This document shows positions 8,718-17,073 of a stretch of 64,000 nt of DNA, in pieces. Position numbers and translations under genes: made by a program. The DNA lies in NCBI RefSeq assembly GCF_009498525.1, contig NZ_QSNT01000002.1, positions 1,178,001 to 1,242,000 on the forward strand. Direction: 5' to 3'. Position 1 is the first letter of the stretch. Each line of letters begins with the position of its first letter. Below the pieces are notes generated by a model. It ran no database searches and was not told the origin of the DNA. It was given only the letters and a program-made list of their open reading frames with translations. The stretch comes from Rhizobium sp. ICMP 5592 (GTDB lineage Bacteria; Pseudomonadota; Alphaproteobacteria; Rhizobiales; Rhizobiaceae).

Positions 8718-8746
8718 CTGAAAAGTCCCTTTTGGCCGACTACATA
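8718..8746 (+). promoter_or_regulatory. Possible internal promoter ahead of sufB
   Basis: CTGAAA (8718-8723), a 17-bp spacer and TACATA (8741-8746) resemble a promoter. A 6-bp hairpin (8702-8716) lies just upstream. This could give sufBCDS-T-A transcription independent of the first desulfurase gene. Confidence 0.35.
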
Positions 8747-8818
8747 GAGGGTAGGCGAAAGTCTACTGAAACGTTGACAAGCTGCCGGACCTTGGATCCG
8801 GCGAGATTGGAGAACGAC

Positions 8819-10288
8819 ATGGCTGCCGTCCAAGAAACAATCGATCAGGTTCGTCTGATCGACGTGGACCAGTACAAGTATGGTTTTGAGACCATCATCG
8901 AAATGGACAAGGCGCCGAAAGGCCTGTCCGAGGATATTGTTCGCTTTATTTCTGCCAAGAAGCAGGAACCGGAGTGGATGCTCGAATGGCGTCTGGAGGC
9001 TTACCGTCGCTGGCTGACGCTGGACGAGCCTACCTGGGCGCGGGTCGACTATCCGAAGATCGACTTCAACGATATCTATTATTACGCCGCGCCGAAGACC
9101 ACGCCCGGCCCGACCTCGCTCGACGAAGTCGATCCGGAGCTGCTGAAGGTCTATGAGAAGCTCGGCATTCCCTTGCGCGAGCAGGAAATACTTGCTGGCG
9201 TGGAGCGGCCGAAGATTGCCGTCGATGCAGTATTCGATTCGGTTTCCGTGGTTACCACCTTCAAGGAAGAGCTGAAGAAGGCCGGCGTGATCTTCATGTC
9301 GATCTCCGAAGCTGTCCGCGAACATCCGGATCTGGTGCGCAAATATCTCGGCTCCGTCGTTCCGACGACCGATAATTACTATGCGACGCTGAATTCGGCC
9401 GTATTCACCGACGGTTCCTTCGTCTTTGTGCCGAAGGGCGTGCGGTGCCCGATGGAACTCTCCACCTATTTCCGCATCAACGAGAAGAATACCGGTCAGT
9501 TCGAGCGTACGCTGATCATCGCCGAAGAAGGCGCCTATGTCTCCTATCTCGAGGGTTGCACGGCGCCGCAGCGTGACGAAAACCAGTTGCATGCGGCTGT
9601 GGTCGAACTCGTCGCTCTGGATGATGCCGAGATTAAGTATTCGACGGTTCAGAACTGGTATCCGGGCGACAAGAACGGCAAAGGCGGCATCTACAACTTC
9701 GTCACCAAGCGTGGCGATTGCCGTGGCCATCGTTCCAAGATCTCCTGGACGCAGGTCGAGACCGGTTCGGCGATCACCTGGAAGTATCCGTCCTGCATCC
9801 TGCGCGGCGACGACAGCCGTGGCGAGTTCTACTCGATCGCCGTTTCCAACGGCCATCAGCAGGTCGACAGCGGCACCAAGATGATCCATCTCGGCAAGAA
9901 CACCTCGAGCCGTATCGTCTCGAAGGGCATCGCTGCCGGCGTCTCGCAGAATACCTATCGCGGCCAGGTCTCGGCGCATCGTCGCGCCTCGAATGCCCGT
10001 AATTTTACCCAGTGCGACTCGCTGCTGATCGGCGACAAGTGCGGCGCTCATACGGTGCCTTACATCGAGGCGAAGAACTCGACGGCGCAGTTCGAGCATG
10101 AAGCCACGACGTCGAAGATCTCCGAAGATCAGCTGTTCTACTGCCTGCAACGCGGCATTCCGACCGAAGCGGCGATCGCACTGATCGTCAACGGCTTCGT
10201 CAAGGAAGTGCTTCAGGAGCTGCCGATGGAATTTGCCGTCGAAGCGCAGAAGCTGATCGGCATCTCGCTGGAAGGCAGCGTCGGCTGA
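8819..10288 (+). CDS. sufB: Fe-S cluster assembly protein SufB
   Basis: SufB (489 residues, the usual length) is the scaffold subunit of the SufBC2D complex that builds Fe-S clusters in the cytoplasm. The sequence shows the hallmark segments [54 protein letters not shown] and the C-terminal beta-helix/helical region with SQNTYRG and [15 protein letters not shown]. The ATG at 8819 follows a GGAGAACGAC ribosome-binding site and gives the family N-terminus; an upstream in-frame start would add 45 residues not expected for SufB. Next is sufC, after 70 bp containing a GC-rich palindrome. Confidence 0.97.
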   Translation: MAAVQETIDQVRLIDVDQYKYGFETIIEMDKAPKGLSEDIVRFISAKKQEPEWMLEWRLEAYRRWLTLDEPTWARVDYPKIDFNDIYYYAAPKTTPGPTSLDEVDPELLKVYEKLGIPLREQEILAGVERPKIAVDAVFDSVSVVTTFKEELKKAGVIFMSISEAVREHPDLVRKYLGSVVPTTDNYYATLNSAVFTDGSFVFVPKGVRCPMELSTYFRINEKNTGQFERTLIIAEEGAYVSYLEGCTAPQRDENQLHAAVVELVALDDAEIKYSTVQNWYPGDKNGKGGIYNFVTKRGDCRGHRSKISWTQVETGSAITWKYPSCILRGDDSRGEFYSIAVSNGHQQVDSGTKMIHLGKNTSSRIVSKGIAAGVSQNTYRGQVSAHRRASNARNFTQCDSLLIGDKCGAHTVPYIEAKNSTAQFEHEATTSKISEDQLFYCLQRGIPTEAAIALIVNGFVKEVLQELPMEFAVEAQKLIGISLEGSVG

Positions 10289-10358
10289 CATCCGCATAAA
10301 GAATTAGTTTTGGCGCGCCGGGCGCGCCGCACCCACTTTCGTTCGATTGGATTCCACT

Positions 10359-11114
10359 ATGCTTGAAATCAAGAACCTGCATGCCCGTATCGCCGAAGAC
10401 GGCACTGAGATCATCCGTGGTCTGAACCTGACGGTGAAGGCCGGCGAAGTTGCTGCCATCATGGGGCCGAACGGCTCCGGCAAGTCGACGCTCTCCTATA
10501 TCCTTGCCGGTCGCGACGATTACGAAGTGACGGAAGGCGATATCCTTTATAACGGCGAGAGCATTCTCGAGCTCGACGCTGCCGAGCGCGCCGCCAAGGG
10601 CATTTTTCTCGCCTTCCAGTATCCGGTCGAAATTCCCGGCGTTGCCACCATGCAGTTCCTGAAGGTGGCGATGAACGAGCAGCGCAAGGCGCGTGGCGAG
10701 GCTGAACTGACGACGCCGGACTTCATGCGTCGCGTCAAGGAAGCGGCGGCCAAGCTGCAGATCAACACCGAGATGCTGAAGCGTCCGCTGAACGTCGGTT
10801 TTTCCGGCGGCGAGAAGAAGCGCGCCGAGATCCTGCAGATGGCGTTGCTGGAACCGCAGCTTTGCGTGCTTGACGAAACCGATTCCGGTCTCGACATCGA
10901 CGCGCTGAAGATCGTCGCCGACGGCGTCAACGCCCTGCGTTCGCCCGACCGCGCCGTGATCGTCATCACCCATTACCAGCGTCTGCTCGACTACATCGTT
11001 CCGGACACCGTTCACGTCCTCTACAAGGGCCAGGTGATCAAGTCCGGCGACAAGACGCTGGCGCATGAACTCGAAGCCAACGGCTATGCCGACATCATTG
11101 GGGCTGCGGCCTGA
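10359..11114 (+). CDS. sufC: Fe-S assembly ATPase SufC
   Basis: SufC (251 residues) is the ABC-type ATPase that drives conformational change of the SufBCD complex. The Walker A motif GPNGSGKST, the Q-loop FQYPVEIPG, the signature FSGGEKKRAE and the Walker B LCVLDETDSGLD are all intact. Replacement of the usual signature LSGGQ by FSGGE is normal for SufC. An in-frame TTG lies four codons upstream, but the ATG at 10359 is the family start. The gap to sufD is 22 bp. Confidence 0.97.
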   Translation: MLEIKNLHARIAEDGTEIIRGLNLTVKAGEVAAIMGPNGSGKSTLSYILAGRDDYEVTEGDILYNGESILELDAAERAAKGIFLAFQYPVEIPGVATMQFLKVAMNEQRKARGEAELTTPDFMRRVKEAAAKLQINTEMLKRPLNVGFSGGEKKRAEILQMALLEPQLCVLDETDSGLDIDALKIVADGVNALRSPDRAVIVITHYQRLLDYIVPDTVHVLYKGQVIKSGDKTLAHELEANGYADIIGAAA

Positions 11115-11136
11115 TCGGGGCGGAAAGGATACGTCG

Positions 11137-12411
11137 ATGAACGTTCAGACGACGACCCGCCTGACTGCCGCGGAAACCGCGTTGATCGAGGCTTACAACA
11201 ACCAGCTGGGCGACCTGCCGGGCGACGGCGAAGTCTTCGCCGTCCGCGACCGCCTGCTGGATGATCTGAAGACCGCCGGCCTGCCGACGCGGCGCTTCGA
11301 GGCATGGCATTATACCGATTTCAAGAACCTGCTGCGCACGGTTCCGACCGATCTCGGCACTGGCAGTGTCGAACCTCTGCCGCCGACGGCTGCCGGTTCG
11401 GCCGTTCTTTCGGTGCTCCAGGGGCATGCGGCCGGCAAGACCTCGGTCGATGGCCTGGTTGTCAGCCGTTATGTCGATAGCCTGACCGACGGCACGGCCG
11501 CCATTGGCCTGGAAGCGCTCGGCAGGGATGATGCCATCGGCCGCATCAATGCCAGCTTCGTGCGCGATGGCTACGTCATCGAATTTCCCGAAGGCACCGA
11601 ACTCGAAGCGCCGCTGGAAGTCCAGTTCATCCATGCCGGTGGACAGATTCACAGCCGCCTGCCGGTTACCTTCGGCGCCGACACCAAGGCAACCGTGATC
11701 GAGCGTCACGAGGGCGTTCCGGGCGCAGCGGCGTTGGTGTCCTCGATCAGTGATATCACGGTCGGCAAGGGCGCAGAAGTGACCTGGATCATCCTGCAGG
11801 AGCAGGGTGCCGAGGACACGCATCTCGGCCAGATCCGTGTCGATCTTGGCGCAGACGCCAAGCTGAAGCTGTTCGTCATCAATGCCGGCGGCAAACTGGT
11901 GCGTCAGGAACTGCATATCAAGGTCTCGGGCGAGGGCGCGGAGCTTGCGCTTCGCGGCGTCAACCTGCTCGGCGGCGATACGCATACCGATGTGACGATG
12001 GTGCTCGGCCATGACGTGCCGCACACCGGTTCGACGGAAATCATCCGCAACGTGGTGTTCGACCGCGCCCGCGGCGTCTTCCAGGGCATGATCCGCGTCG
12101 CTCCGGATGCGCAGAAGACCGACGCCAAAATGGCCTGCAACACGCTGCTGATGTCCGACGATGCCGAGTTCTCCGTCAAGCCGGAGTTGGAAATCTTTGC
12201 CGACGACGTGCAGTGCGGCCATGGCGCCACAGTCGCCGATATCGACGGCAACCATCTTTATTACCTGATGGCGCGCGGTATCCCGAGGAACAAGGCTCGT
12301 GCCATGCTGGTCAATGCTTTCGTGGCCGAAATTGTCGAAGAGCTGGAAGACGAGGCACTGGTCGAGGCGCTGGAAGGCGTTATCTTTGCCTGGCTCGAAA
12401 AGCACGCCTGA
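11137..12411 (+). CDS. sufD: Fe-S cluster assembly protein SufD
   Basis: SufD (424 residues) is the SufB paralogue that completes the SufBC2D complex and is needed for iron acquisition by the scaffold. The RRFEAWHYTDFKNLLR segment near residue 50, the repeated beta-helix, and the C-terminal core with CGHGATVADID, YYLMARGIP and AFVAEIVEEL identify it. The ATG at 11137 has a GGAAAGGAT ribosome-binding site; an upstream alternative would overlap sufC. Its stop codon is 12 bp from the sufS start, which points to translational coupling. Confidence 0.95.
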   Translation: MNVQTTTRLTAAETALIEAYNNQLGDLPGDGEVFAVRDRLLDDLKTAGLPTRRFEAWHYTDFKNLLRTVPTDLGTGSVEPLPPTAAGSAVLSVLQGHAAGKTSVDGLVVSRYVDSLTDGTAAIGLEALGRDDAIGRINASFVRDGYVIEFPEGTELEAPLEVQFIHAGGQIHSRLPVTFGADTKATVIERHEGVPGAAALVSSISDITVGKGAEVTWIILQEQGAEDTHLGQIRVDLGADAKLKLFVINAGGKLVRQELHIKVSGEGAELALRGVNLLGGDTHTDVTMVLGHDVPHTGSTEIIRNVVFDRARGVFQGMIRVAPDAQKTDAKMACNTLLMSDDAEFSVKPELEIFADDVQCGHGATVADIDGNHLYYLMARGIPRNKARAMLVNAFVAEIVEELEDEALVEALEGVIFAWLEKHA

Positions 12412-12423
12412 TTGATTGGAGCA

Positions 12424-13671
12424 ATGCTCGTGGACAAGATCGTACCAGCCACCGCCTATGATGTCGAAGCGATCCGCCGGGATTTTCCGATCCTGTCGAC
12501 GACCGTTCACGGCAAACCGCTGGTCTATCTCGACAACGGCGCATCGGCACAGAAGCCGCAGGTCGTGATCGACGCGATATCGCATGCCTATTCGAGCGAA
12601 TATGCCAATGTGCATCGCGGCCTGCATTTCCTCTCCAATGCCGCCACCGAGGCTTACGAGGCTGCGCGCGAAAAGGTGCGCCGCTTTCTGAATGCGCCGT
12701 CGGTGGACAATATCGTCTTCACCAAGAACTCCACCGAGGCGATCAATACGGTCGCCTATGGCTGGGGCATGCCCAAGATCGGCGAAGGTGACGAAATCGT
12801 CATCTCGATCCTGGAGCATCACTCGAATATCGTACCCTGGCATTTCATCCGTGAGCGGCAGGGCGCCAAGCTGGTCTGGGTGCCGGTCGATGACGAGGGC
12901 GCGTTCCATATCGAGGACTTTGAGAAGAGCCTGACGGAACGCACCAAGCTCGTCGCCATCACCCATATGTCGAACGCGCTCGGTACCGTTGTTCCGGTGA
13001 AGGAAATCTGCCGCATAGCGCATGAGCGCGGCATTCCGGTGCTGATCGACGGTTCGCAGGGTGCGGTGCATATGCCCGTCGATGTACAGGATATCGATTG
13101 CGACTGGTATGTGATGACCGGCCACAAGCTCTATGGTCCCTCGGGGATCGGCGTGCTCTATGGCAAGAAGGACAGGCTTGCCGAGATGCGCCCCTTCCAG
13201 GGCGGCGGCGAGATGATCTTCGACGTCACCGAGGAGAATGTCACCTACAACGACCCACCGCATCGTTTCGAAGCGGGCACGCCGCCGATCGTCCAGGCGA
13301 TCGGGCTTGGTTTCGCGCTCGACTATATGGAAAGCGTCGGCCGTGAGGCGATTGCCCGGCACGAAGCCGATCTTTCCGCTTATGCGGCGGAGCGGCTGCG
13401 AGACATCAATTCGTTGCGGGTTTTCGGCACGGCGCCCGGCAAAGGTGGTATATTCTCCTTTGAGCTCGCCGGCATCCACGCTCATGACGTATCGATGGTG
13501 ATCGATCGTCAGGGCGTTGCGGTGCGGGCGGGCACGCATTGCGCCCAGCCGCTCTTGAAACGCTTCGGCGTCACCTCCACATGCCGTGCATCGTTCGGCA
13601 TGTACAATACCCGCGCCGAGGTGGACGCCCTGGCCGATGCGCTGGAATATGCGCGCAAATTCTTTGCCTAA
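12424..13671 (+). CDS. sufS: Cysteine desulfurase SufS (group II)
   Basis: SufS (415 residues) supplies persulfide sulfur to SufB. The group II features are clear: YLDNGASAQKP near the N-terminus, NVHRGLH, the PLP lysine in MTGHKLYGPSG, and the active Cys in RAGTHCAQPLLKRFG, the short-loop context of SufS. No sufE gene appears in this window, so the sulfur acceptor must come from SufB itself or from elsewhere in the genome. ATG 12424 follows a TTGGAGCA ribosome-binding site. sufT starts 11 bp downstream. Confidence 0.96.
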   Translation: MLVDKIVPATAYDVEAIRRDFPILSTTVHGKPLVYLDNGASAQKPQVVIDAISHAYSSEYANVHRGLHFLSNAATEAYEAAREKVRRFLNAPSVDNIVFTKNSTEAINTVAYGWGMPKIGEGDEIVISILEHHSNIVPWHFIRERQGAKLVWVPVDDEGAFHIEDFEKSLTERTKLVAITHMSNALGTVVPVKEICRIAHERGIPVLIDGSQGAVHMPVDVQDIDCDWYVMTGHKLYGPSGIGVLYGKKDRLAEMRPFQGGGEMIFDVTEENVTYNDPPHRFEAGTPPIVQAIGLGFALDYMESVGREAIARHEADLSAYAAERLRDINSLRVFGTAPGKGGIFSFELAGIHAHDVSMVIDRQGVAVRAGTHCAQPLLKRFGVTSTCRASFGMYNTRAEVDALADALEYARKFFA

Positions 13672-13682
13672 GGAGGCACGCG

Positions 13683-14063
13683 ATGTCACTCGACGAAAGC
13701 GAACAGAAGATCGATGTGCGGGAAGGCCTCGTGCATTCGAGCATCCCCGAGGATGAACTGGCGCGTTTGAGCGACGACGTCATCAGCGCGCTGAAGACGG
13801 TTTATGACCCCGAAATTCCCGCTGACATCTTCGAACTCGGCCTGATCTACAAGATCGATATCGAAGACGACCGCATGGTGAAGATCGTCATGACACTGAC
13901 AGCCCCCGGCTGCCCCGTCGCCGGCGAGATGCCCGGCTGGGTCGAAAACGCCGTCGGCGCCGTCGAAGGTGTATCGGGCGTCGAGGTCACCATGACCTTC
14001 GACCCGCCGTGGTCGGCAGACCGCATGTCGGAAGAAGCGCAGGTGGCGATCGGCTGGTATTGA
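13683..14063 (+). CDS. sufT: SufT-type MIP18/DUF59 Fe-S maturation protein
   Basis: This 126-residue protein contains a single DUF59 domain with the hallmark TVYDPEIPADIFELGLIY near residues 39-56 and the TAPGCPVAGEMP segment holding the family's conserved Cys. DUF59 proteins support maturation or targeting of Fe-S clusters, particularly under high demand. Its place between sufS and sufA fits this role. Confidence 0.93.
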   Translation: MSLDESEQKIDVREGLVHSSIPEDELARLSDDVISALKTVYDPEIPADIFELGLIYKIDIEDDRMVKIVMTLTAPGCPVAGEMPGWVENAVGAVEGVSGVEVTMTFDPPWSADRMSEEAQVAIGWY

Positions 14064-14139
14064 AGCTTTAAGCCGCTCGCTTTACATTAAGACTCGAAGC
14101 ACCGGATCTTGACCCCGGTTGTGGAAGGAGAATGGGCCC

Positions 14140-14529
14140 ATGGGCTTTGCTGTAATGACCATGACCGAGACCGCCGCAGCGCGGGTCAAGGCGATCGTCG
14201 AGAACTCCGGTCCCGATGCCAAGGGCGTTCGCGTCGGCATCAAGAAGGGCGGTTGCGCCGGGATGGAATATACCATCGATCTGGTGACCGAGCCGAATGC
14301 GAAGGACGACCTGATCGAGCATGATGGCGCCAAGGTCTGGGTCGAGCCGTCGGCCGTGCTTTATCTCCTTGGCACCCAAATGGGCTTCGAGACCACGACG
14401 CTGCGCTCGGGCTTCACCTTCACCAACCCCAATCAGACATCCGCCTGCGGCTGCGGCGAATCCGTCGAGCTGAAGCCGGCCGATCTTGCTGCCCTGGCGG
14501 CACAGCGTCAGGCTGCTCCGGCCGCTTAA
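14140..14529 (+). CDS. sufA: A-type Fe-S carrier SufA/IscA
   Basis: This 129-residue HesB/IscA-type protein is thought to carry assembled clusters to target proteins. The three conserved cysteines occur in KKGGCAGM and in the C-terminal SACGCGES. The ATG at 14140 follows AAGGAG at 14126 with good spacing; starts at 14155 or at GTG 14119 are less likely. It closes the suf operon. A short GGATCG/CGATCC hairpin lies right after the stop codon. Confidence 0.95.
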   Translation: MGFAVMTMTETAAARVKAIVENSGPDAKGVRVGIKKGGCAGMEYTIDLVTEPNAKDDLIEHDGAKVWVEPSAVLYLLGTQMGFETTTLRSGFTFTNPNQTSACGCGESVELKPADLAALAAQRQAAPAA

Positions 14530-14644
14530 AGGATCGTTCGATCCCAAACTGCGAAAATGGCCAACTTCAAGAACGGATTAGAAATCTGGATTTCTGCTAT
14601 CTATAGTAGTTCCGGATCAGTTATTTGACGTCTACGAGAGTAGA

Positions 14645-15235
14645 ATGATTACGCGGCGCTCTATTTTGATCATGTTGGCCGGTACGATGCTGTCCGGCAG
14701 AAGCCGCGCGCAGGCCCTTGTTGCTGATGATGATACTCCCGTGCCTCTCGCCTTCAAGGTCGCTCCTCTGACGGGCGGCTCGGATACGGAAGCCCTCGCC
14801 CTGATGGCTACCTATGGCGAGCGTGATAGCGAAACGAAATTCGTCATCGAAATTCAGGCGCCGGATGAAAAAGAAGGCAGCGGTCCGATAAGCTTCTCGC
14901 GCGGCGCATTTCGCCACGTTCCTGGCTCTCGCCCGACACGATTCTTCGAACAACTGGCTAAAGCCTTGACGGCAAATGCCCCCAGCCTTTCAAACGCAAA
15001 GCTGGAAACGCTGCAGTTCGGCATAGCATTTCTCGGAGCAGCGACGGCCCGGCTTCCCGGCGGTGGCTTCGGCGGCGGAAAGGGCGACTGGTATGCCACC
15101 AAGCTTTTCCTCGCTCAGGACGAAGCCGAGGTTTTCTTTAACTTCAATCTAGTGTCTGGTGAAGCGGAGTTCAGCATCAAGGACGAGGACTATGGCAACA
15201 CGGTTCTTTCCGAATTGTCCAAGGTGATTTGGTAA
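14645..15235 (+). CDS. Secreted protein of unknown function
   Basis: The protein has 196 residues and starts with a signal peptide (MITRRSILIMLAGTMLSG, then a likely Ala-X-Ala cleavage near residue 23). The two arginines give a weak Tat-like look, but the full Tat consensus is absent. The mature part includes a Gly-rich stretch (RLPGGGFGGGKGDWYATK) and a C-terminus rich in acidic residues. I do not recognise the family. It is separated from sufA by 115 bp and from the next gene by 78 bp, so it may be a single transcription unit. Confidence 0.7.
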   Translation: MITRRSILIMLAGTMLSGRSRAQALVADDDTPVPLAFKVAPLTGGSDTEALALMATYGERDSETKFVIEIQAPDEKEGSGPISFSRGAFRHVPGSRPTRFFEQLAKALTANAPSLSNAKLETLQFGIAFLGAATARLPGGGFGGGKGDWYATKLFLAQDEAEVFFNFNLVSGEAEFSIKDEDYGNTVLSELSKVIW

Positions 15236-15313
15236 TTGCCGGCTTCTCCGCCGCCTCGTTGGCTAACCGGTGCAACTGGATAAAGTCGACAGGGCGAGCA
15301 ACGGAGGGACTGT

Positions 15314-16006
15314 ATGGTGGCTTCGGCATGGGTTTACACGTTGATCCCGGCAACGGCCGCCATAATTGGCTCTATAGTTGCGGTGAATACGCGGCCCGGT
15401 CCTAATCTTGTCAGCGCGATCCAGCATTTTGCTGCCGGGGTGGTGTTCGCCGCCGCTGCCGGCGAAATCCTGCCGGACGTTATGCATCGTGGCAATCCAT
15501 TGGCGACGGTGATCGGCGGTGCGATCGGCGTCGTCGTCATGCTGCTGGTCAAGCAATTGGAAAATTGGGCCAAAGGGCCAGTCAGTCTCCTGGCGGCTAT
15601 CGGCATCGATATCCTGATCGACGGCCTCGTGCTCGGCATCGGGTTTGCCGCCGGCCCGAAGGTCGGCTTGCTGCTGACGATCGCCCTGACGATCGAGGTG
15701 CTGTTCCTTGGCTTGACCGTGGCTACTGAGCTTGGCGAGAGCGTCCGCTCCCGTACGAGGATAGTTGCAATCACAGCGGCGCTTACGCTTCTGCTGCCGA
15801 TCGGCGCCTTGCTCGGGACGCCGGTAGCGTTGCTGCCCGGCCCTATTCTGACCGGCTTCTTCTCGTTCGGCCTGATTGCGCTCCTCTATCTCGTTACCGA
15901 GGAGCTGCTGATTGAAGCCCATGAAACACCGGACCGCCCCTGGGTGACGGCGATGTTCTTCGCAGGCTTTTTGGTGCTACTCGTGCTTGAAGAGGCGATC
16001 GGTTAA
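15314..16006 (+). CDS. ZIP-like polytopic membrane protein
   Basis: This 230-residue protein has about seven predicted membrane segments and the overall layout of ZIP-family divalent-metal transporters, including a first helix region with HFAAGVVFAAAAGEILPD. The canonical metal-site helix motif HNxPEG of TM4 is replaced by DILIDG, and the matching TM5 histidine motif is also absent, reading IEVLFLG. Metal transport is therefore uncertain and another substrate or a regulatory role is possible. An ACGGAGGGA ribosome-binding site supports ATG 15314. Confidence 0.7.
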   Translation: MVASAWVYTLIPATAAIIGSIVAVNTRPGPNLVSAIQHFAAGVVFAAAAGEILPDVMHRGNPLATVIGGAIGVVVMLLVKQLENWAKGPVSLLAAIGIDILIDGLVLGIGFAAGPKVGLLLTIALTIEVLFLGLTVATELGESVRSRTRIVAITAALTLLLPIGALLGTPVALLPGPILTGFFSFGLIALLYLVTEELLIEAHETPDRPWVTAMFFAGFLVLLVLEEAIG

Positions 16007-16036
16007 CGGTGCGCGAGGCAAGGGTATTAGGGATTC

Positions 16037-16309
16037 TCAATGGGCAGCCGGTACCGGCGTCAGCTTGAGGCCGAGTGCCTTGACGACTTTCAGGATCGTC
16101 GCGAATTCCGGATTTCCTTCGCCGCTGAGGGCGCGATAGAGCGCCGAGCGGTTCATGCCGACATCCTTGGCGAGCTTGCTCATGTTTCGCGTGCGGGCCA
16201 CATCACCCAATGCCCTGGCGATCGATGCAGGATCGTTCGTTGCAAAGGCGGCAGCGATATAGCTATCCGGATTGTCCGTGCCGAAGTGATTCTCCCGATT
16301 CATGTTCAT
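16037..16309 (-). CDS. HigA-like addiction-module antidote (XRE fold), no toxin partner seen
   Basis: This 90-residue protein resembles the addiction-module antidote/prophage DNA-binding family. A helix-turn-helix lies at SKLAKDVGMNRSALYRALSG (about residues 44-63), followed by ATILKVVKALGLKL. The N-terminus also fits the family, with SYIAAAFATNDPASIARALGDVA. The usual neighbouring HigB/RelE-type toxin gene is missing on both sides. Its ATG overlaps the stop codon of the upstream esterase gene (ATGA), so the two are translationally coupled. Confidence 0.82.
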   Translation of the reverse strand: MNMNRENHFGTDNPDSYIAAAFATNDPASIARALGDVARTRNMSKLAKDVGMNRSALYRALSGEGNPEFATILKVVKALGLKLTPVPAAH

Positions 16310-16926
16310 ATGCCTTTCCGTATAAGCCAGTCACGGATGATACCAGCCTCGTCGTGATGCAAGCCGTGATCGGTGGGCAGCACATGCATGCTGATATCCG
16401 CGTGGCAGTTCTCGAATTGTGTTTTGGCCAGCAGCGCATCGCCCGGCTCCCGGCGTTGGTCGTGGTCGCCCGCGGTCATCAGGATCGGCAGGCCGGTCAT
16501 CGATGGGAAGCTTGTCTCGGGAGCTGGAGACAAGGGGCGCATCAGAATGGCGCCTGACGCGAGGTCCGATCGCGTGGAGAGGGCCGATGCGGCCATGATG
16601 GCGCCATTGGAAAAGCCCAGGAGGATCGGCGGCTGTTTCAATATGCCTTGTTCGATCGCTTCCGTAATGAACCGACAGAGCAGGTTTGTCTGCTTGGCAA
16701 GATCATCATAGTCGAGGCTGCGATCTGGATTGCGGTGGAAAAAGGCAAAGCCGTCTTCCCATTTCACGCCGCCGCGCAGCGACATGTACGGCCGTTGTGG
16801 TGCAATGTCTTCTGCAAGGGGAATGAGATCGACCTCGCTTCCGCCGCTGCCATGCAGCAGCAGAAACGGCGGAGAAGAGAACTCTTCTCGTCCGGTTATG
16901 AAATGAAATTCCGGCCGTTCCGGCAT
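16306..16926 (-). CDS. Carboxylesterase/phospholipase-like alpha/beta hydrolase
   Basis: This 206-residue enzyme belongs to the small acyl-protein-thioesterase/carboxylesterase-like hydrolases. It has LLLHGSGGSEVDLIPLA near the N-terminus (oxyanion region), the nucleophile elbow LLGFSNGA near residue 107, an Asp in TAGDHDQRR and a catalytic His in PTDHGLH. The natural ester is unknown. It overlaps the downstream antitoxin-like gene by 4 bp, which is unusual pairing. Confidence 0.82.
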   Translation of the reverse strand: MPERPEFHFITGREEFSSPPFLLLHGSGGSEVDLIPLAEDIAPQRPYMSLRGGVKWEDGFAFFHRNPDRSLDYDDLAKQTNLLCRFITEAIEQGILKQPPILLGFSNGAIMAASALSTRSDLASGAILMRPLSPAPETSFPSMTGLPILMTAGDHDQRREPGDALLAKTQFENCHADISMHVLPTDHGLHHDEAGIIRDWLIRKGI

Positions 16927-17033
16927 AAGTCTGACTTCCAGGCCCCGTCATATCGTTCAAGAAAACGCCACGCATCCGATCGGATACGCGGCGCAGTCAT
17001 AGACATTTTTCACGATAGATTTATGTCGGGCAT

Positions 17034-17060
17034 AAGCGAAGCGGCTGAACCGCTTCGCTT
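17034..17060. terminator. Terminator downstream of gcvP
   Basis: An 11-bp perfect stem (AAGCGAAGCGG and its complement) has a 5-nt loop. A T-run follows on the plus strand, and only a short one on the minus strand. It lies 14 bp beyond the gcvP stop codon and can serve as a bidirectional end point. Confidence 0.7.
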
Positions 17061-17073
17061 TTTTGGAAGAAGC

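Noticed and set aside
7940..10297. Very long minus-strand frame of 785 codons under the desulfurase and sufB genes
   Set aside because: High-GC genomes give long antisense frames; the plus-strand genes have clear family motifs across the same interval.
10308..10332. GC-rich palindrome between sufB and sufC as a terminator
   Set aside because: It lies within a tight operon, has no T-run and sufC needs read-through; it may only stabilise the RNA.
11095..13689. Minus-strand frame of 864 codons opposite sufD and sufS
   Set aside because: It is an antisense shadow of two well supported suf genes and shows no domain.
14082..14547. Minus-strand frames opposite sufA
   Set aside because: sufA has its three conserved cysteines and a good ribosome-binding site; the opposite frames are shadows.
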